Below are positions 5,448 to 11,591 of a stretch of 11,591 bases of DNA, piece after piece. This stretch comes from Deltaproteobacteria bacterium (GTDB lineage: Bacteria; Desulfobacterota; Desulfobacteria; Desulfobacterales; Desulfatibacillaceae). The stretch lies in the NCBI GenBank assembly GCA_019308705.1, contig JAFDHW010000058.1, positions 1 to 11,591 of the forward strand, in the 5' to 3' direction. How positions within the stretch are numbered: position 1 is the first letter of the stretch; each line of letters begins with the position of its first letter. Position numbers and translations under genes: made by a program. The notes beneath the pieces are model-generated. The model was not told the origin of the DNA, did not search any database, and worked only from the letters and a program-made list of their open reading frames with translations.

Positions 5448-7448
5448 CTATCCCATGCCCTCCTGGGAGACGGGCTCCCGGTTTTCCGCGGAGAGGCCCG
5501 GTTCGCCGAGGGTGGTTTCCCGCGCCAAGCGGCCCAGTTCTTCGGGGTTTGCCTGCCTTATGCGAAAAAGCACCGCCTCCCACCGGCGGCGGATGCCGCC
5601 GGGCTCCGGGGTGCGGCCGGCGAACAGGTTCGTAAGCCCCGGGCCGTCGTTTTCCACCAGCGCCTTCAAGCGGCGGATCTCTCCGGCCAGTCCTTCCCCG
5701 AACGCGGCGGCCGCCTCCACGATTTCCCTGGTTGGGGCGCCGTGCTCCGCGGCCTCGGCCAGGTGCCGGGCCATGCGTCGGGCCACCTGAGGCAGAAGGT
5801 CCGCCAGGGGAGTGGCCACGTCGTAAAACGAGCCCGTGGTGTCCGCCAAAAGGAGCGTCCTTGGCAGGCCCCTTTCATCCCGGGCCACCACCTCGTCGCC
5901 GTCGTCGAAAAACAGGCTTCCCGTGCGGGGGTCCGCCCGGCCAAGGGCCATGGAAAGGGCCGCGGAAACCCCCAGAAGCCGCGCCAGCGCCGGCGTGAAG
6001 CCGGGCAGCCGGTACAGGGCCGGGGCTATTTTGTCCGTGGCCATGCCCGGCACGTAGGGCCGGGAGAAATAGTACACCGGCACCGGCCGGCCACAGGGAC
6101 CGGGTTCCATGAATTCGATGCGGGAAAATTCCGGGATGGGGGCGCCCAGGGCCGCCATGGCGGCGAGCCGGTCGGCGATGTAGTCGCGGTACCTGCTGGT
6201 CGCCTCCACCGCGGCCTCCACGGGAAAGCCCAGCTTCATCCTGTGCTCCACGTTCCACTTGGCCTCCCGGAGGATGAACACCTCCGGCGGGCCGGACGCC
6301 GGCTCCACCGCCGCCACCAGCACCTCCCGCTCCTCGCCCGATGTGTCGCGCCGGGACTGGGAGTGCACCACCCGGCCCAGGTTGACGCTCCTTGCCCCGG
6401 GCATGGTTTCCAGGAAATGGGTGATGAGGCTCCGGGCCCGGGGGCTTGCCTGGGGGTCGAACACGGCCCGGTCTTCCAGGATCCTGGCCCCGGGCAGCCA
6501 CCGGATGTTCAGGTGAAACTCCGGGGACAGCCCAAGGATGGATTCCTCCAGGCAGTAGGCCCTCACGCTGGTGAGCCGGTCGATCAAGGCCAGCCGCCAC
6601 GCGGGCAGGTCCGGGTCGTCCACGGCCAGCTCCGGCCCGGCGGCGCGCAGAAACGCTTGGCGCACCACGTCATAGGCCCGGGCCGTTTCCCCGGGGTCCG
6701 GCGCGGACCGCTCCACGGCCCGGGCCAGGCTGCGGATGGCCTCCGGGTCCGCCTCGCGGTCCGGGGCGGTGAGAAAGGAAAGCTCCTTGTACCCCTGGGC
6801 GTTGGTCATGGACGCCAGGCGGCAGATCTCCCGCAGGCGCGCCAAGGCCTGGTCCGGGTCCGAGGAAAGCAAGGGCCCGATGTTCTCGAACTGCTGGAAG
6901 GTGAGCACGTGCTCGCCGGTGTCCGGGTTGTAGTAGTAGACCGTGGGGGTGTCCACGGAAAGGCGGCAGGAGCGGATGTGGGCGGCGGCGGCCTCCGGGG
7001 TCAGGGGAGGCGGGGCGATGCGCCAGGACTCCCCCCGCCGCCTCAGCGCACGGCGCACGGAGGAGAAGTGCAGGCCCGTGAAGCGGATGTCCGTCCGGGG
7101 CACCAGGCGCTGGATCAACTCGTCCGCGGCGAACACCCGGTCCATGTCCGAAGGGTCGGACCTCACCAGCACGTTGGGCGGCTGGAGGTACAAGGCCACT
7201 GCGTCGGCCACCACGCGGTCCGCGTCCTCCCCGGGGTGCTCGCGCGCCACGTACTCCGCCGCCCGCACCACCTGGGAGGCGTGGATGCCCGGGCCCGTGA
7301 CCACCAGCTTGTAACGGGGGAACACGGTGGCCACCCCCGGCCCCCGGCCGGGCATACAAAACCCGGGCCCCAGAACCGTCAAACCGGCCACTTGAACGGC
7401 ACGCTCCACCACGCGCTCCCGGCAAGAGGGTTGCCTGTCAAGCTTCAT
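5448..7448 (-). CDS. Unrecognised 666-residue protein with kinase-like C-terminal pattern
   Basis: I do not recognise this family. It has no signal peptide or membrane helix and is probably cytoplasmic. The N-terminal half (about 1-330) is mixed alpha/beta with conserved-looking aromatic stretches (VYYYNPDTGEH, LTFQQFENIGPL). The C-terminal half suggests a degenerate protein-kinase/phosphotransferase fold: FILREAKW (Lys397) could be the nucleotide-binding beta-3 strand, ADPRTGSLFFDDGD places Asp506 and Ser511 at the spacing of the D-x4-N catalytic loop, and LLLADTTGSF (Asp536) stands where DFG is expected. This is inference from spacing only. The ATG at 7448 was chosen; an in-frame TTG at 7475 would add nine residues, and neither start has a strong ribosome-binding site. 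It lies 52 bp after the U32 gene and 8 bp before a small membrane-protein gene, so all three may be one operon. Confidence 0.9.
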   Translation of the reverse strand: MKLDRQPSCRERVVERAVQVAGLTVLGPGFCMPGRGPGVATVFPRYKLVVTGPGIHASQVVRAAEYVAREHPGEDADRVVADAVALYLQPPNVLVRSDPSDMDRVFAADELIQRLVPRTDIRFTGLHFSSVRRALRRRGESWRIAPPPLTPEAAAAHIRSCRLSVDTPTVYYYNPDTGEHVLTFQQFENIGPLLSSDPDQALARLREICRLASMTNAQGYKELSFLTAPDREADPEAIRSLARAVERSAPDPGETARAYDVVRQAFLRAAGPELAVDDPDLPAWRLALIDRLTSVRAYCLEESILGLSPEFHLNIRWLPGARILEDRAVFDPQASPRARSLITHFLETMPGARSVNLGRVVHSQSRRDTSGEEREVLVAAVEPASGPPEVFILREAKWNVEHRMKLGFPVEAAVEATSRYRDYIADRLAAMAALGAPIPEFSRIEFMEPGPCGRPVPVYYFSRPYVPGMATDKIAPALYRLPGFTPALARLLGVSAALSMALGRADPRTGSLFFDDGDEVVARDERGLPRTLLLADTTGSFYDVATPLADLLPQVARRMARHLAEAAEHGAPTREIVEAAAAFGEGLAGEIRRLKALVENDGPGLTNLFAGRTPEPGGIRRRWEAVLFRIRQANPEELGRLARETTLGEPGLSAENREPVSQEGMG

Positions 7449-7500
7449 TGTAAACCATGAAGCCGGAAGAAACAAAAGGGGAGTCTTTCAGGGATTCGGG

Positions 7501-9474
7501 CTACAGGAGGCGGAGGTTCCAGTTGAACGTGGTGCTGCGCAAAGGCCTTGGGACCGCCCGGGGCCAGGGCTCGTGGAGGTGCACGAACAGCGAATAGCCC
7601 GCCTTGGCCAGGGCTTTTTCCTGGGTGGCCAGGCGGATGGGCCAGCCGGGGAACACCCAATAGGCGCTGTCGTACCGGCGCACCCAGCATACCTCGCCCT
7701 TGGGGCTTTTCAGCGGCTTTTCCACGGGCACTTCCCTGGCCAGGGACCGGCTTAAGCAAAGGGGCCACAGCCCCGCCACCACGGCCCCCAGTGGCAGGGG
7801 ACTGGTGCGGCCCAGGGCGGTGAAATCCTCCTTGGAAAGCTCCGGGCTTGCGATGACCCCGGAAAAGCCCCATTCGGCCAGGGTCTTTACGAACAGCCCG
7901 TTGGCCACATTGCAGAAGGGCCCGGCGATGACCGGCTGTTTGGCGGAGACCTTGCCCAAAAGGGAGACCTGCCAGGGCGCGTTCAGCACCCAGCCTTTTG
8001 CGCCGGCCTTTTTGGCGGCGTCCAAAAGCCCCGCGAACCGCTCCTGGTCGTCCGGCCAGATCACCGGCGGCAGCCACCAGTAGATGGAGGAGGCCATCTT
8101 TGCGGGCACCTGGCGCAGGCTTTCCGCGGAAAGCCACACTCCCTGCTCGCCGGGGGCGTTCTTGGGCGGACGGTACCGCTGGACGTGCATGATGGCGGGC
8201 TCCATCTGCCCGGGCGGAGAGCCGGTCTTGGGCGCGGCGGCCTCGGAGGCGGCCACCTCCGGATGGGTGACGGCCCGAAGCAAGGAGTCGTGGCGCCGGA
8301 GCTTTTCCACCAGCTCCGGTGCGCGGCGATCTATCAAAAACACGGGGGTTTCCGGGCTGACCAACTCCGGGTCGCTGGGCTTGTAGAACACGGGGCGGCC
8401 CTTGGGCGCCTGCCGGGGGGCGCGGATCACCTGGTGGCCCGGCTCGTCCTCGTAGCCGATGCGCAGGCGGTCGCCCGCGTGGAGGGGGATGTCCGTGTAC
8501 ACCGCGTAGCGGCCCTTGTGCCGGCCCGTGCGGCCCACCAGGAGCCCGGAGCCGGTTTCCTCGCCCGGACGCATGGGCGGGTGGACCTTCTGGGGCAAAA
8601 AGCGGAACCGGGTCAGCGGCCGGCCCAGGGCCATGTCCAGCAGCCCGGCGGCCTCCCTGCGCGCCCCCGTGTCGTCGCCCGCGTCGCGCAACAGCCTGTA
8701 GGCCCGGGCCACGTGGTACACGTAATGGGGACCCTTTTTGCGGCCCTCGATCTTCCAGCCGGCCACCCCGGGAGTCTGGAGCAGGAGCTTGACCATGGGG
8801 CCCAGGCCCAGGTCCAGGCAGGAGAAGAATCGCCTGCGGTCACCGCCGTGGTTGTACGTCCTCCGGCAGGGCTGCACGCACCGGCCCCTGAGGCTGCTCT
8901 TTCCCCCCAGGAAGCTGGACCAGTAGCAGCGGCCGGATACGCCGTAGCACAAAGCCCCGTGCACGAACACCTCCAGGTCCACGGACGGCGGCTTCGCCTC
9001 GGAAAAGGCGCGGATCTCGTCGATGGAAAGCTCGCGGGGCAAAATGACCCGGGCCGCGCCCAGGCGCTCGGCGGACTTCAGGGCCGCGGGAAAGCTGACG
9101 TTGGCCAGGGTGGAGATGTGGATTTCCGATTCTATGCCCACGTGCTTGGCCAGCCTGGCGATGGCCGGGTCCTGGCAGATGACCGCGTGGGGCTTCACGT
9201 GGGCGGAAAGCTTGTCCAGCAGCCGGGCGGCCTGGTCCAGCTCCCCGGCCTTGACCATGGTGTTCATGGCCACGTAGGTCTTGGCGCCCTTGTCCTCGGC
9301 AAGGCGGCGCATGGCGGAAAGCTCGGCCACGGAGAAATTGTCCGCCTCCATGCGGGCGGAAAAATGCTTGAGCCCCAGGTACACGGCGTCTGCGCCGGCG
9401 GCCAGGGCCGCCAGGAAGGACTCCCGGTTGCCCGCGGGAGCAAGGATTTCGGGCAGGCTGTTCTTGGAACCCAT
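7501..9474 (-). CDS. U32-family protein (RlhA/TrhP-like RNA hydroxylation enzyme)
   Basis: Annotated families of this type were called collagenase-like U32 peptidases, but E. coli RlhA hydroxylates 23S rRNA C2501 and TrhP hydroxylates tRNA uridine-34. The 657 residues begin LPEILAPAGN, then DAVYLGL (29-35), a typical U32 barrel start. The signature EVFVHGALCYGVSGRC (168-183) gives C176 and C183, followed by C199 and C203 (GRCVQPCR), the four cysteines expected to hold an iron-sulfur cluster. KIEGRKK (241-247) is also typical. The second half resembles a second barrel (AGPFCNVANGLF, ASPELS), and total length is close to RlhA (about 650), so RlhA is my first guess. The ATG at 9474 fits the family N-terminus; the frame extends upstream to a TTG at 9582 but that part looks non-coding. 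The ribosome-binding site is weak. Confidence 0.9.
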   Translation of the reverse strand: MGSKNSLPEILAPAGNRESFLAALAAGADAVYLGLKHFSARMEADNFSVAELSAMRRLAEDKGAKTYVAMNTMVKAGELDQAARLLDKLSAHVKPHAVICQDPAIARLAKHVGIESEIHISTLANVSFPAALKSAERLGAARVILPRELSIDEIRAFSEAKPPSVDLEVFVHGALCYGVSGRCYWSSFLGGKSSLRGRCVQPCRRTYNHGGDRRRFFSCLDLGLGPMVKLLLQTPGVAGWKIEGRKKGPHYVYHVARAYRLLRDAGDDTGARREAAGLLDMALGRPLTRFRFLPQKVHPPMRPGEETGSGLLVGRTGRHKGRYAVYTDIPLHAGDRLRIGYEDEPGHQVIRAPRQAPKGRPVFYKPSDPELVSPETPVFLIDRRAPELVEKLRRHDSLLRAVTHPEVAASEAAAPKTGSPPGQMEPAIMHVQRYRPPKNAPGEQGVWLSAESLRQVPAKMASSIYWWLPPVIWPDDQERFAGLLDAAKKAGAKGWVLNAPWQVSLLGKVSAKQPVIAGPFCNVANGLFVKTLAEWGFSGVIASPELSKEDFTALGRTSPLPLGAVVAGLWPLCLSRSLAREVPVEKPLKSPKGEVCWVRRYDSAYWVFPGWPIRLATQEKALAKAGYSLFVHLHEPWPRAVPRPLRSTTFNWNLRLL

Positions 9475-9537
9475 GAATCGTCCGTTATCGGGTGAAGATC
9501 CGGGCGGGGCTGGCCGGAAGCGCTTGGGAAAACAGGC

Positions 9538-9553
9538 CGGGCCGGGCGGCCCG
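9538..9553 (-). terminator. GC hairpin between yebC and the U32 gene
   Basis: cgggcc (9538-9543) and ggcccg (9548-9553) form a perfect 6-bp stem with a 4-nt loop. Read on the minus strand it is followed by gcctgtttt, so it could be a weak terminator or attenuator. It lies downstream of the putative U32 promoter, inside the U32 leader. Confidence 0.3.
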
Positions 9554-9587
9554 AAAAAAACCGCGGCTTTTGTCCGCACCAATAATC

Positions 9588-9616
9588 AAAATAAAGCGGA
9601 TCGCGCCCGGGGGCAA
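9588..9616 (-). promoter_or_regulatory. Weak putative promoter of the U32 gene
   Basis: On the minus strand TTGCCC (9616-9611) and TATTTT (9593-9588) have a 17-bp spacer; each matches four of six consensus bases. It lies in an AT-rich patch in the 229-bp gap behind yebC and would leave a leader of about 105 nt. Confidence 0.3.
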
Positions 9617-9703
9617 GCCGCGGGGGAGGTTTTTTGTCCACAAAGCCTGGTTTTTCGGGCCGGCGAAGATAAAAAAAGGTGAAGGCGGTTCGGATAATCC
9701 TGG

Positions 9704-10447
9704 CTAGGCCGCGTCCAGGGCCTCGTCGTCCACGTCCGCGTTGGTGTAGACGTCCTGCACGTCGTCGGCGTCGTCCAGGGCCTGGAGCAGGCGCACGATC
9801 TGGGCGGCCTCCTTGCCCTCCACGCGCACGGTGTTCTGGGGCAGCATGGTGACCTTGGCGTCCTGGCAGGCGATGCCCGCCGCGTCCAGGGCCTCGCGCA
9901 CCGCCTCGAAATCCTCGGGCGCGGTGATGACCTCGTACACGCCGTCGTCCTCGCGCACGTCCTCGGCCCCGGCCTCCAGGGCCGCCTCCATGAGGGCGTC
10001 CTCGTCCGTGCCGTCCTTGGGCACGGCCATGTAGCCCTTCTTGTCGAACATCCAGGCCACGCATCCGGCCTCGCCCAGGTTGCCGCCGCCCTTGGAGAAG
10101 ATGTGGCGCACCTCGGCCGCGGCCCGGTTCTTGTTGTCCGTGAGCACGTCCACCAGAATGGCCGCGCCGCCCGGGCCGTAGCCCTCGTAGGTGAGTTCCT
10201 CGTAGGCCACGCCCTCCAGCTCGCCGGTGCCCTTCTTGATGGCGCGCTCGATGTTGTCCTTGGGCATGTTTTCCGCCTTGGCCGCGGCAATGGCCGAGCG
10301 CAGGCGCGGGTTGGCGTTGGGGTCTCCCCCGCCCATGCGGGCCGCCACGGTGATCTCCTTGATCAGCTTGGTGAAAACCTTGCCCCGGCGGGCGTCGGCA
10401 GCCCCCTTCTTATGCTTGATGGTGCTCCATTTGTTGTGTCCGGACAT
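9704..10447 (-). CDS. yebC: YebC/PmpR/TACO1-family protein
   Basis: Conserved bacterial protein of 247 residues, normal length. The N-terminus [14 protein letters not shown], followed by [12 protein letters not shown] (21-32), is diagnostic, as are [12 protein letters not shown] (39-50), [14 protein letters not shown] (60-73), YEGYGPGG (87-94) and [10 protein letters not shown] (117-126). Members have been described as DNA-binding regulators, while the mitochondrial homologue TACO1 acts in translation and some bacterial members act at the ribosome; which applies here cannot be read from sequence. The ATG at 10447 is fixed by AGGAGG 6 bp upstream. The open frame runs on to 10591, but that extension has no family resemblance and covers the leader hairpins. 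The TAG lies in a motif shared with the asnS end. Confidence 0.97.
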   Translation of the reverse strand: MSGHNKWSTIKHKKGAADARRGKVFTKLIKEITVAARMGGGDPNANPRLRSAIAAAKAENMPKDNIERAIKKGTGELEGVAYEELTYEGYGPGGAAILVDVLTDNKNRAAAEVRHIFSKGGGNLGEAGCVAWMFDKKGYMAVPKDGTDEDALMEAALEAGAEDVREDDGVYEVITAPEDFEAVREALDAAGIACQDAKVTMLPQNTVRVEGKEAAQIVRLLQALDDADDVQDVYTNADVDDEALDAA

Positions 10448-10480
10448 GGGGGACCTCCTGGGGATATCAAGTTCTTCTTC

Positions 10481-10532
10481 AGGCGGCTTGCCGCCTTTCT
10501 TATCAACGGTTTGCCCCCCGGAAAGCCGGGGG
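10481..10532 (-). promoter_or_regulatory. Two hairpins in the yebC leader
   Basis: ccccc-gg (10515-10521) pairs with cc-ggggg (10526-10532) around a 4-nt loop, and aggcgg (10481-10486) pairs with ccgcct (10491-10496) around cttg. Both lie between the putative yebC promoter and its Shine-Dalgarno site. The first could end rlmE read-through, though no T run follows on the minus strand. Confidence 0.45.
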
Positions 10533-10549
10533 CATGGCCGGAAATTCCA

Positions 10550-10577
10550 ACTATAATCTTTTTGGCGCGGGATGCAA
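10550..10577 (-). promoter_or_regulatory. Putative promoter of yebC
   Basis: On the minus strand a good -10 box, TATAGT (10555-10550), lies 16 bp after TTGCAT (10577-10572), a poor -35. It sits just behind the rlmE stop and would give a leader of about 95 nt. Confidence 0.45.
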
Positions 10578-10587
10578 ACCACAAGCT

Positions 10588-11208
10588 TCAACCCGGCGGC
10601 GGTTTTTTGTCCTTGGCCACGAGGTAGATCTCCCGGGAAGCCTTGCGGGTGGCCGGGGGCTTATAGAGCTTCACCCTGCCGAAGGCCTTGCGCGCCCGGG
10701 AAACGAAGCCCTCGAACCCCGGGCCCTGGAAAATCTTGCACACGAAGGTCCCGCCCGGGGCCAGCACCCTTTCGGCCAGGGAAAGCGCCGCCTCGGAAAG
10801 CGCCTCGGACCGCAGGGCGTCCAGGCTCTTGTTGCCCGAGGTGGAAGGGGCCATGTCCGACAGCACCACGTTGAACCCCGCACCCAGCTCCTCCAGAAGG
10901 CCGACTTCCGGCGAGGCGACGTCTCCCGTAAAGACCCGCACGTTGGGCCCCGAACTTATGGTCACGGGTTTCAGGTCCACCCCGGTGACCGATCCTTTCC
11001 CGCCCACGGTCCGGGCCGCGAAAAGCAGCCAGGAGCCCGGCGAGCACCCCAGGTCCAGCACCTTGTCGCCCGGCGAGAGCACGGAAAACTTCTTCTGGAT
11101 CTCCTTGAGCTTGTAGACGCTCCGGGCGGGGTAGCCCTCCTTTTTCGCCTGGCGGGCCCAGTAGTCCTCCCACTTGTTCCTTGCTGATTTCGCGCCCTTT
11201 TTGCCCAT
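10588..11208 (-). CDS. rlmE: 23S rRNA (uridine-2'-O-)methyltransferase RlmE (FtsJ/RrmJ)
   Basis: S-adenosylmethionine-dependent enzyme that methylates the 2'-O of U2552 (E. coli numbering) in the ribosomal A-loop, a late step in 50S assembly. The 206 residues match the family length (E. coli 209). The Rossmann SAM motif is [11 protein letters not shown] (50-60). The K-D-K-E catalytic tetrad is intact at Lys33 (VYKL), Asp118 ([10 protein letters not shown]), Lys158 (VCKIFQG) and Glu193 (SREIYLVA), with spacings nearly identical to E. coli Lys38, Asp124, Lys164, Glu199. The ATG at 11208 ([15 protein letters not shown]) begins the family homology. No Shine-Dalgarno site precedes it, and the predicted promoter would start the mRNA at or next to the ATG. 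It is divergent from a TetR-family gene. Confidence 0.96.
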   Translation of the reverse strand: MGKKGAKSARNKWEDYWARQAKKEGYPARSVYKLKEIQKKFSVLSPGDKVLDLGCSPGSWLLFAARTVGGKGSVTGVDLKPVTISSGPNVRVFTGDVASPEVGLLEELGAGFNVVLSDMAPSTSGNKSLDALRSEALSEAALSLAERVLAPGGTFVCKIFQGPGFEGFVSRARKAFGRVKLYKPPATRKASREIYLVAKDKKPPPG

Positions 11209-11214
11209 TGGCCG

Positions 11215-11243
11215 AGGATAGCCCAAGCCCCCCGGGGCATCAA
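11215..11243 (-). promoter_or_regulatory. Putative promoter of rlmE
   Basis: On the minus strand TTGATG (11243-11238) and TATCCT (11220-11215) have a 17-bp spacer. The expected start is about position 11208, the A of the rlmE ATG. The -35 lies in the left arm of the inverted repeat. Confidence 0.5.
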
Positions 11244-11294
11244 GGCTAAACCATCCACGGGCAAGCGCCCGGAATCCCCGTGGATCAGCCTTGA
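11240..11294. promoter_or_regulatory. Bipartite inverted repeat, candidate TetR-type operator
   Basis: tcaaggct (11240-11247) is the exact reverse complement of agccttga (11287-11294), and atccacggg (11253-11261) of cccgtggat (11277-11285). A smaller cgggc-aagc-gcccg (11258-11271) lies at the centre. The outer arms each contain the TTGA of one divergent -35 box, so a protein bound here would affect both promoters. Its position in front of a TetR-family gene makes autoregulation likely, but it could also fold as RNA. Confidence 0.55.
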
Positions 11295-11319
11295 CACACG
11301 GCAAGGCCCGGCATAGCAT
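11291..11319 (+). promoter_or_regulatory. Putative promoter of the TetR-family gene
   Basis: A perfect -35, TTGACA (11291-11296), is followed after 17 bp by TAGCAT (11314-11319). The start would be near 11326, giving a leader of about 34 nt. The -35 overlaps the right arm of the inverted repeat. Confidence 0.6.
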
Positions 11320-11359
11320 TTTCAGGTCCATCCCACCCCACCAGCCAAAGGAGGAGGAC

Positions 11360-11591
11360 ATGGCGAGACGCCAGACCAAGGGGCAAATCTCCCGGGAAAA
11401 CATTATCAAGGCCGCCCGGCGGGTGTTCTCCGAGCACCCCTACAGCTCCGCCAGCCTGCGCATGATCGGCAGGGAGGGCGGCTTCGAACATCCCCTCATC
11501 CACTACTATTTCCCCACCAAAGCCGCCCTGTTCGAGGCCGTCATGGCGGACATCGCCATGGAAATCTACCAGGCCAACGTGTCCTGGTACG
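11360..11591 (+). CDS. TetR-family transcriptional regulator (N-terminal part, cut by window end)
   Basis: AAGGAGG (11348-11354) lies 5 bp before the ATG. The 77 residues visible form the DNA-binding domain: SRENIIKAARRVFSEHPYSS (helix 1), then the helix-turn-helix region ASLRMIGREGGFEHPLIHYYF (31-51) and PTKAALFEAVM (52-62), the usual order YYFPTKAALFEAV of TetR proteins. The ligand-binding domain, and so the inducer, lies outside the window. Its target genes may lie downstream; the inverted repeat at 11240-11294 suggests it controls itself and perhaps rlmE. Confidence 0.92.
   Translation, partial: MARRQTKGQISRENIIKAARRVFSEHPYSSASLRMIGREGGFEHPLIHYYFPTKAALFEAVMADIAMEIYQANVSWY

Noticed and set aside
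5742..7460. 572-residue plus-strand open frame opposite the unknown 666-residue gene
   Set aside because: Composition (His, Gly, Arg, Pro) is that of an antisense shadow. The minus-strand frame has normal protein composition, hydrophobic periodicity and operon spacing.
8185..9495. 436-residue plus-strand open frame opposite the U32 gene
   Set aside because: The opposite strand carries an intact U32 signature with four cysteines; this frame has no recognisable motif.
9583..9703. Possible small gene or riboswitch downstream of yebC
   Set aside because: AT-rich runs but no frame with a ribosome-binding site and no riboswitch signature that I recognise.
10448..10591. N-terminal extension of yebC
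   Set aside because: AGGAGG and the universal family start MSGHNKW fix the ATG at 10447; the extension translates hairpins of the leader.
11209..11409. N-terminal extension of rlmE
   Set aside because: Would run through the inverted repeat, both promoters and the start of the divergent TetR gene; family homology begins at 11208.

Overview
The window is high-GC bacterial DNA with dense coding, Shine-Dalgarno-led genes and short gaps. The gene set is an ExbD/TonB pair, a bacterial asparaginyl-tRNA synthetase, a DUF1848 protein, tandem Hsp20 genes, YebC, a long U32 'peptidase' and RlmE. I would guess a Desulfobacterota (former Deltaproteobacteria) chromosome. That is an impression from protein flavour and base composition; there is no marker gene here to prove it.

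Layout. 1-118: a structured intergenic repeat, of which a second copy lies at 1564-1658. The two copies flank a small plus-strand unit, exbD (254-667) and tonB (672-1391), which has its own promoter (183-210) and a terminator (1411-1434). asnS (1655-3025, minus) starts 32 bp from a divergent DUF1848 gene (3058-3930, plus). A heat-shock operon follows on the plus strand: hsp20-1 (4194-4643) and hsp20-2 (4671-5078). Its leader could mask the ribosome-binding site by base pairing. A long structured terminator-like inverted repeat (5077-5208) ends it. From 11208 back to about 5065 all genes are on the minus strand: rlmE (10588-11208), yebC (9704-10447), a U32 protein (7501-9474), an unrecognised 666-residue protein (5448-7448) and a small single-pass membrane protein (start 5439). 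The window ends inside a TetR-family gene (from 11360, plus), divergent from rlmE.

How the genes fit together. Several products serve translation: AsnRS charges tRNA-Asn, RlmE methylates 23S rRNA, YebC is a translation/gene-regulation factor, and the U32 protein belongs to a family of RNA hydroxylation enzymes. ExbD/TonB transmit proton-motive force to outer-membrane transporters; no exbB is visible. The Hsp20 pair are holdase chaperones.

The most unusual items are: (1) the unrecognised 666-residue protein, whose C-terminal half has a spacing of residues reminiscent of a degenerate kinase fold, followed 8 bp later by the membrane micro-protein; (2) the symmetric inverted repeat between rlmE and tetR, whose two outer arms each contain the -35 box of one of the divergent promoters; (3) a possible RNA thermometer ahead of hsp20; (4) the repeat pair bracketing exbD-tonB, with a related short motif placed exactly at the stop codons of asnS and yebC. 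No tRNA, rRNA, CRISPR array or transposase gene was seen.
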